From the NCBI RefSeq assembly GCF_017826695.1, contig NZ_JAFFZW010000002.1, forward strand, positions 310,001-374,000: a DNA stretch of 64,000 nucleotides, given 5' to 3'. The translations under genes were made by a program, and so were the position numbers. The notes under the pieces are model-generated. The model was not told the origin of the DNA. It was given only the letters and a program-made list of their open reading frames with translations, and did not search any database. The DNA is from Pseudomonas alliivorans. Lineage in GTDB: Bacteria > Pseudomonadota > Gammaproteobacteria > Pseudomonadales > Pseudomonadaceae. Below are positions 46,801 to 55,800 of the stretch, one piece after another; the stretch's first letter is position 1, and each line of letters begins with the position of its first letter.

Positions 46801-49800
46801 GGTCAACTGGAGTTTCTCGGCCGCAATGATTTCCAGGTCAAGCTGCATGGCCTGCGCATCGAACTAGGCGAGATCGAAGCACGCCTCAGCGCCCATCCGG
46901 CGCTGCGTGAAGTGGCCGTGCTGCTGCACGGCGAGCGTCTGGTGGCCTGGTTCAGTTGCCGGGAAGGTCATTCGGCGCCCGGCATCGATGCCTTGCGTGC
47001 CCATGTATTGGCGCAACTGCCGGATTACATGGTGCCGACGGCCTATGTCGCGCTGGCCGCCTTGCCTCTGAGCCTCAACGGCAAGCTGGACCGTACCGCG
47101 CTGCCAGAGCCGGACGCAAGCGCAGTGCTGAGCCGTCACTACGAGGCACCCTTGTGCGAAACCGAAGCCCGTATCGCCGAACTCTGGGCCGAGCTGCTCA
47201 ATGTCGCCCGCGTAGGGCGTCAGGATCATTTCTTCGAACTGGGCGGCCATTCGCTGCTCGCCGTCACGCTGATTGCACGCATGCGCAAGCTGGGCATGAG
47301 CGCTGACATCCGCGTGCTGTTCGCCCAGCCGACGCTGGCTGCGCTGGCCAGTGCGGTCGGCACCGACAACGCGGTGCAGATCCCGGCAAACCGGATCGAT
47401 GCAGACTGCCGTTACATCACCCCGGACCTGCTGCCGCTGGTGCAGCTTGATCAGGAAGCCATCGACCGCATCGTCGCCCATGTACCTGGCGGTGCAGCCA
47501 ATGTGCAGGACATTTACCCGGTCGGGCCGTTGCAGGCCGGTATTCTTTATCACCACCTGGCCGCTGGCGACAGCGACCCGTACCTGCTGCAACCTCGATT
47601 CACCTTCGTTGACGCGACACGTCTGGACGCGTTCTGCGGTGCGTTGCAACAGGTGATCGAGCGTCACGACATACTGCGCACGGCGCTCTTCTGGGAAGGC
47701 TTGCAAGCCCCGGTGCAGGTCGTGTGGCGCAAGGCGCTGCTGCGTGTGGATGCGGTTGACCTGCAGACGCTGGACGACGCGCCACGCATGGACCTGACCC
47801 AGGCACCGCTGCTGCACCTGGTATATGCCCATGATCCGGCCACCGGGCTGATCGCTGCGGTGCTGCGTTTCCATCACGTGGTCATGGACCACGTGGCACT
47901 CGATGTACTGGGCCAGGAGCTGCAAAGCATCCTGCTGGGTGAGCCTGCGCAACTGGCCGAGCCTGTTCCGTACCGCAATTACATCGCTCAGGTGCTGCAA
48001 GGCCCGGACGATGCCGCGCATGAAGCGTTCTTCCGCGAACAGTTGGATGACATTGATGAACCGACGCTGCCGTATGGCCTGACGTTCGCCTCGCAGGACG
48101 ATGCTCCCCACGAGGCGCGTCTGCTGCTGGACGATGCGCTGTGCCACAGGGTGCGCGATCAGTCGCGTCTGCTGGGCGTCAGTGCCGCGAGTCTGATGCA
48201 CCTGGCCTGGGCTCAGGTACTGGGGCACCTGTCGGGACGAGAAAGCGTGGTCTTCGGCACGGTGCTGCTGGGTCGTCTGCAGGGCTCCGAGGGTGTGGAG
48301 CGTGCGCTGGGTGTGTTCATCAACACCTTGCCGCTGCGCATCGAACTGGGCAGCCAGTCTGTGCGCAATGCGGTACTCGACACTCACCGCAGGTTGACCG
48401 GTCTGCTGACCCACGAGCATGCGCAACTGGCGCTGGCTCAGCGTTGCAGCGCACTGCCTGCGGGCGCTCCGCTGTTCAACACGCTGCTCAATTACCGTCA
48501 CAGCTCGGCACACAAGGCCGTTGATGACGAAACCGTGCGAGCCTGGCAAGGCATCGAGGTACTGAACGCCGAGGAACGCAGCAACTACCCACTGACCCTG
48601 AGCGTCGATGATCTGGGCGAAGGTTTCAGTTTCACGGCACAGGCAACGTCGGGCATCGAGCCGCAGCGAATCTGCAATTACCTGCACGAAGCGCTGACCC
48701 ATCTGATTCTGGCGCTGGAACAGCAGCCGGACACGGACATGACGCAGCTGGCCATTTTGCCTGCCGCCGAGCGTCAGGAGCTGCTGAGCGCGTTCAATGA
48801 CACCCGTCGTGAATACCCACGCGAGCAGTCTGTACACGGTCTGTTCGAGCAACGGGCCGCCCGACATCCGGATCGTGTGGCCGCCGAGCATGGCCGGCGC
48901 TCGATGAACTACGGTGAACTGAACGCGCAGGCCAACCGCCTCGCTCATTACCTGATCGAACAGGGCATTGTCCCCAACGACCATGTGGCAATCGTACTTC
49001 CGCGTTCAGTGGAACTGCTGATCGCTCAGCTGGCCGTAAGCAAATGCGCCGCGACCTTCGTTCCGCTGGATGTCAATGCACCGGCAGAACGCCAGAGATA
49101 CATGCTGGATGACTGCCAGGCCGTCTGCGTGCTGACCCGCAACGCTACGGCCATCAACGCGACGACGCGTCGTATCGATCTGGACAGCCTGAACCTGAAC
49201 GGCCAGCCGGCCCACGACCCGGAATTGGCGCACGGCTCGGACACGGCGGCCTACGTCATGTACACCTCCGGCTCCACTGGCGCGCCCAAAGGGGTGCGTG
49301 TGCCGCATCGCGGTATCGCTCGTCTGGTGCTGAATAATGGCTATGCCGATTTCAACGAACATGACCGCGTCGCTTTTGCGTCCAACCCGGCGTTCGATGC
49401 CAGCACCATGGAAGTGTGGGGCGCCTTGCTCAATGGCGGCCAGCTGTGTGTGGTCGACCACGAAACACTGGTCGATCCGGTTCGCTTCAGCGCCTTGCTG
49501 AGCGATGCCCGCATCAGCGTGCTGTTCATCACCACCGCGCTGTTCAACCAATACGTGCAGCAGATCCCGGAAGCCCTGCAAGGCCTCAGGCTGCTGCTTT
49601 CGGGCGGTGAGCGCGCAGACCCGGCCAGTTATCGGGCGCTGTTGGGCGGGGCGCAGGGTCTGCGCCTGTTCAACGTTTACGGCCCGACCGAGACCACCAC
49701 CTTCGCGACGACCTGTGAAGTGCGCGCCGTGTCCGAGGGCGACGAGAGCGTGCCGATTGGCCGTCCGATTGGCAATACCAGTATCTATGTGCTGGATACC

Positions 49801-52800
49801 CATCAGCGCCTGGCACCGAAGGGCGTGACGGGCGAGCTGTACATCGGTGGCGATGGCGTTGCGCTGGGCTACCTGAACCGCCCTGACCTTAACGTCGAGA
49901 AATTCCTCGTCGACCCGTTCAGCGATGAACCGGGCGCCATGATGTACCGCACCGGCGACCTTGGTCGCTGGATGGAAGGCGGTCAGCTGGAATGCCTGGG
50001 ACGCAACGACGATCAGGTCAAGATCCGTGGCTTCCGCATTGAGCTGGGTGAAATTGTCAGTTGCCTGCACCAGTTGCCGGGCATTGGCGAAACCGTGGTG
50101 CTGGCTCGCGAAGACGAGCCCGGCAACGTGCGGCTCGTGGCCTATTACACCAGTCATGAAGAAGACACGCTGCTTGCACCGGAACAGATGCGCGCGCATT
50201 TGCAGGCCAGTCTGCCGGACTACATGGTGCCGACAGCCTTTATCGAGCTGAAGACGCTGCCGCTGACAGCCAACGGCAAGCTGGACCGCCGTGCGCTGCC
50301 CAAACCCGAGCGTTCGGCGTTGTTCGGCCTGAACTACGAAGCGCCTGAAGGCGAGTTCGAAGTGGCACTGGCCGAGATCTGGGCCGAGGTGCTGCAGGTC
50401 GAACGAGTCGGCCGTCACGACCACTTCTTCGATCTGGGCGGGCATTCGCTGCTGGCGATGCGCATGGTGTCTCAGGTTCGCCAGCAACTGGGCGTGGAGT
50501 TGCCATTGGGCGAGCTGTTTGCTCTCGGTGAGCTGGCTGCGGTGGCCGCCGCGCTGTGTGGTGTGGCCCGCAGCGAATTGCCTTCGATTCTGCCGGTGAA
50601 GCGCGACCAGCCGATGCCGTTGTCGTTCGCCCAACAACGGCTGTGGTTTCTGGCACAGATGGACGGCGGCAACGAGGCCTATAACATCCCGATGGCTCTG
50701 AGCCTCGAAGGCGCGCTCGATATGACGGCACTGACGCGAGCCCTGGCACGTATAGTCGAGCGCCACGAGACCTTGCGCAGCCGGTTCGTGGCAAGCGGCG
50801 ACAGTGCGCAAGTGCTGTTCGTGCCCACGTCTGCCGATGCCATGCTGTTCGTCGAGGACATTCGCCACGCTCCCCGCAATCTGGACGCGCGTGTCCGCGC
50901 CGAGGCAGTCGCACCGTTCGATCTGGCCAATGGGCCGCTGATCCGCGCTCATCTGCTGCAGGTCGCCGACGAGCGTCATGTGCTGCTGCTGACCGTGCAC
51001 CACATTGTCGCCGACGGCTGGTCGATGGGTGTGCTGACACAGGAATTGCTGGCGCTGTACCCGGCGTACTGCCGGGGTCAGCCCGACCCGCTGCCGCCGC
51101 TGGCGATCCAGTACGCCGATTACGCCGTGTGGCAACGTCGCTGGCTGACGGGCGAGCGCCTGCAACACCAGGCTGCCTACTGGCGTCAGACGCTGGAAGG
51201 CGCGCCGACACTGCTCACCTTGCCGACTGACCGTCCGCGTCCTGCACAACAGGATTTCGCAGGCGCAAGCCTGGCGTTGCAACTGGAGGCGAGGCTGACG
51301 ATAGATCTGCGTAAACTGGCGCAACGCCAGGGTGTCACGCTGTACATGGCACTGATGGCCGCCTGGGCCACGACGCTCACGCGTCTGTCCGGTCAGGCCG
51401 AAGTGGTGATCGGCAGCCCGGTGGCGGGACGCGGTCGTACTGAACTGGAAGACCTGGTCGGCCTGTTCGTCAACACCCTGGCCGTGCGCATCGACACCTC
51501 GGGCAGCCCGAGCGGTGAAGCGTTGCTGGCGCAGGTCAAAGCGCGCGTGCTGGAGGCACAGGACCATCAGGACCTGCCCTTCGAGCAGGTCGTGGAAGTG
51601 GTTCGCCCGACACGCAGCCTGGCCCATGCCCCGTTGTTCCAGACCACGCTGAACTGGATGCCGGGTGAACACGCCGCCGTACCGCTTGGTGGTCTGGTGG
51701 TGGCTGCGGTCGAACAGGTCAGTCAGGTGTCCAAGTTCGACCTGTCGCTGAACCTGAGCGAGCGGGGCGAAACCCTGATCGGGTCGCTGGACTACGCCAC
51801 GGCACTGTTCGACGAAGCGACGGCGAAGCGGTATCTGAACTACTTCGTGCAGATTCTTGAAACGCTGGCGACGCATGAGCAGACGCGGCTTGACCGCATC
51901 GCGCTGGTCGGCGAACAGGAACGGCATTACCTGCTGGAAACGCTCAACGCAACGGCTGTGGCGGTGGATGACGAGCAGACCGTGCACGCGATTATCGAAG
52001 CCCGTGCTGCCAGCATGCCCGAGAGCGTGGCGGCACAAGTCGGCGAGCGTTGCCTGACTTACGGCGAACTCAATCTGCGTGCCAACGCACTGGCCCATCA
52101 CCTGATCAGCCTTGGCGTGCGCCCCGACGACCGCGTGGCCGTCATGGCCCGTCGCGGCCTCGATACGCTGGTGGCCATGCTCGCGGTGCTCAAGTCGGGC
52201 GCTGGCTATGTGCCTGTGGATCCGTCACACCCGGACGAACGCGTGGCCTACCTGCTGACCGACAGCGCGCCAAACGTGGTGCTGACCCAGCAGGCATTGC
52301 TCAGTCGTGTGCCGGAACTGGCTGCGACGGTCATTGCCTTCGATCAGCCGGGCTGGCCGGAACGTCTGGACACTCCGCAGGTGGCAGGGCTGACTTGCGC
52401 GCACCTGGCCTACGTGATCTACACCTCGGGCTCCACCGGCCAGCCGAAAGGCGTGATGGTCGAGCACCGCACGCTGAACAACCTGATCGACTGGCATTGT
52501 CAAACCTTCGACCTGCGCGCTGGCAGTCACACGGCCAGCGTCGCCGGTTTCGGTTTCGACGCCATGGCCTGGGAAGTCTGGCCCGCGCTGTGCGCCGGGG
52601 CGACCCTGCACCTGCCGCCTGCGGAGGTGGGCAACGAACAGCTTGATGCCTTGCTCGACTGGTGGATCGCCCAGCCGCTGCAGGTGGCGTTCCTGCCGAC
52701 ACCGGTCGCCGAATACGCCTTCAGCCGTGACCTGCGTCATCCGACCTTGAGCACGCTGCTGATCGGCGGCGACCGTCTGCGCCAGTTCCACCGCGATCCG

Positions 52801-55800
52801 GGCTTTGCCGTGATCAACAACTACGGCCCGACCGAGGCCACGGTGGTCGCGACGTCGGGACGTCTGCTGCCCGACGGCAGCCTCGACATCGGCAAACCCA
52901 TCGCCAACACCCGCGTGTACCTGCTCGACGAGCGCCAGCAACTGGTGCCGCTGGGCGTGGCGGGCGAGGTGTATGTGGCCGGTGACAGCGTGGCGCGGGG
53001 CTACCTGAATCGCCCGGACCTGACGGCCGAGCGCTTCCTGCGTGATCCGTTCCAGAGCAACTGCGAAGCGCGCATGTACCGCACCGGCGACCTGGCCCGC
53101 TGGAACGCCGATGGCACGCTGGAATACCTGGGGCGCAACGACGATCAGGTGAAGATCCGTGGCGTACGTATCGAGCTGGGCGAGATCGAGGCTCAATTGA
53201 GCCAGTTGCCGGGCATCGAAGAGGCGTTGGTCGTTGCTCGTGAAGACGAGCCGGGCCAGCCAAGGCTTGCAGCGTATTTCATTGAACGCGACGGCTCGCT
53301 GTCGACCCCGGTGTCCGAACTGCGGGCTGCCTTGCTGTCGGTGCTGCCGGGCTACATGGTGCCCGGCGCACTGGTCCGCCTGGACGCCTGGCCACTGACG
53401 GCCAACGGCAAGGTCGACCGTCGCGCCTTGCCAGTACCGGATCGCGACGCGCTGCCGGGTCGGGATTACGAAGCACCCCAGGGGGCGGTGGAAACAGCCG
53501 TGGCCGAGATCTGGAGTTCATTGCTGCACGTCGAGCGGGTGGGGCGTCATGACCACTTTTTCGAACTGGGCGGACACTCGCTGCTGGCCGTGAACCTGAT
53601 CGCGCAGATGCGTCGTCAGGGGCTCGATGCTGATATTCGCACCCTGTTCGCGCAGCCGACGCTGGCCGCACTGGCGGCTGCGATTGGCAACAGCCAGCAA
53701 ACGCAGGTGCCCGCCAACCCGATCGAACCGGGTTGCCTGCGCATCACGCCGGACATGCTGCCGCTGGTGGCGCTGGAACAGGCCGACATCGATCTGATCG
53801 TCGCTAGCGTTCCGGGTGGCGTGGCCAACGTGCAGGACATCTATCCACTGGGGCCGCTGCAGGCCGGTATCTTCTATCACCACTTGTCCGCAGGTGGCGA
53901 CGATCCCTATCAGTTGCAGGCCCGTTTTGCCTTCACTGACCGTTCGCGCCTGAACGCATTCTGCACAGCCTTGCAGCGGGTGATCGCCCGCAACGACGTG
54001 CTGCGCACTTCACTGTGTTGGGAAGGGCTGGAAACACCCGTGCAGGTGGTCTGGCGCCAGGCCACGCTGCCGGTGATCGAAGTGGCACTGGATGACCTCG
54101 TCAGGGCAGAGCCTCTTGGGCTTGAGCAGGCGCCGCTGCTGCGTCTGATACACGCGGATGATCCGGCCAACGGACGGATTGTGGCGGTGTTGCTGTTCCA
54201 TCACCTGATCATGGATCACATGGCGCTGGAGCTGCTGAGCCACGAACTGCAGGCGATGCTGCTTGATCAGGAAGCGCAGTTGCCTGCGCCGGTGCCGTAT
54301 CGCAATTACATTGCCCAGACGTTGCAGGGGCAGGGCGATCAGGGGCACGAGTTGTTCTTCCGCGAGCAACTGGGTGATCTGGACGAGCCGACCCTGCCTT
54401 ACGGCCAGGGTTGGTTACCGGGTGCTGACGTGCCGGGTGAAGCCAGGCAGCCACTGACGGCTGACTTGAGTCGCAAGGTGCGAGATCAGGCACGCGTGCT
54501 CGGCGTCAGTGCTGCCAGTCTGATGCACCTGGCCTGGGCGCAGGTGCTGGGACAGTTGTCCGGTCGTGAAAAGATCGTGTTCGGCACCGTCCTGCTTGGC
54601 CGGCTGCAAGGCGGAGAAGGCGTGGAGCGCACGCTGGGAGTGTTCATCAATACCTTGCCGCTGCGTATTGATCTCGTGGGGCAGTCGGCGCAGGAGGCTG
54701 TGCTTCAGGCCCACCGTCGCCTGAGCGGTCTGCTGGCACATGAACACGCGCCGCTGGCACTTGCACAACGCTGCAGCGCGCTGCCGGCCGGTGCGCCGCT
54801 GTTCAGCGCATTGCTCAATTACCGTCACAGCGCGGCGCCTGCAGCTGCCGACGCCCCGGCCAGCGAAGCCTGGCAGGGCATCGAGCTGCTTGAGGCCGAT
54901 GAGCGCAGCAATTACCCGCTGACCCTGAGTGTCGATGATCTGGGCGAAGGCTTCGACCTGACCGCACTCACCTCGGCAGGCATTGATGCGCGACGTATCT
55001 GTGCCTACATGGTCTGTGCCGTTGAAGCACTGGTTGAGACCTTGGCGCAGGCGCCGCGCATGGGCCTCGACACGCTGGATCTGTTGCCCGCTGCCGAGCG
55101 CATCGAGTTGTTGAACGGCTTTAATGTGCGGCGCACCGAGCCTGACAGCGCGTTCACCATTCATCAACGCATCGAGAATCGGGCAACCTTGGTACCTGAT
55201 GCCGTAGCGGCGCAAGTGGGCGATCAGCGTCTGAGCTACGGCGAATTGAACCGTCGCGCCAACGCCCTCGCGCATCATTTGATCGGGCTGGGTGTGCGTC
55301 CTGACGACCGCGTGGCGGTGATGGCGTGCCGTGGGCTGGACACCCTGATCGGGCTGCTGGCTGTGCTCAAGGCCGGTGCCGGTTATGTGCCGGTCGATCC
55401 GGGTCACCCGGACGAGCGCGTGGGCTACCTGCTGCAAGACAGCGCGCCAGTAGTGTTGCTGACTCAAGTCGATCTGCTGGAGCGGCTTGTGGACCTGAAC
55501 GTGCCCGTTGTGGCACTGGACCGCGTCGAGTGGCCAATGCGTGCGGACAATCCGCAGGTTGCGCACCTGACCATCGACCATCTGGCGTACGTGATCTATA
55601 CGTCGGGCTCCACCGGTCTGCCCAAAGGTGTGATGGTCGAGCACCGGACCCTCAATAATCTGGTGGACTGGCATTGTCAGGCCTTCGATCTGCACGTCGG
55701 CAGCCATACCGCCAGCGTCGCCGGCTTCGGTTTCGATGCCATGGCCTGGGAAGTCTGGCCAGCGCTGTGTGCCGGGGCAACCTTGCATGTACCGCCCGCG

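Noticed and set aside
49006..52101. Very long open frame (1,031 codons) on the minus strand inside NRPS B
   Set aside because: It is antisense to well-defined adenylation, carrier and condensation domains, its product is rich in Gln, His and Arg with no recognisable domain, and such frames are expected opposite GC-rich NRPS genes. The same holds for 37370-39622, 46864-48984 and 45043-46494.
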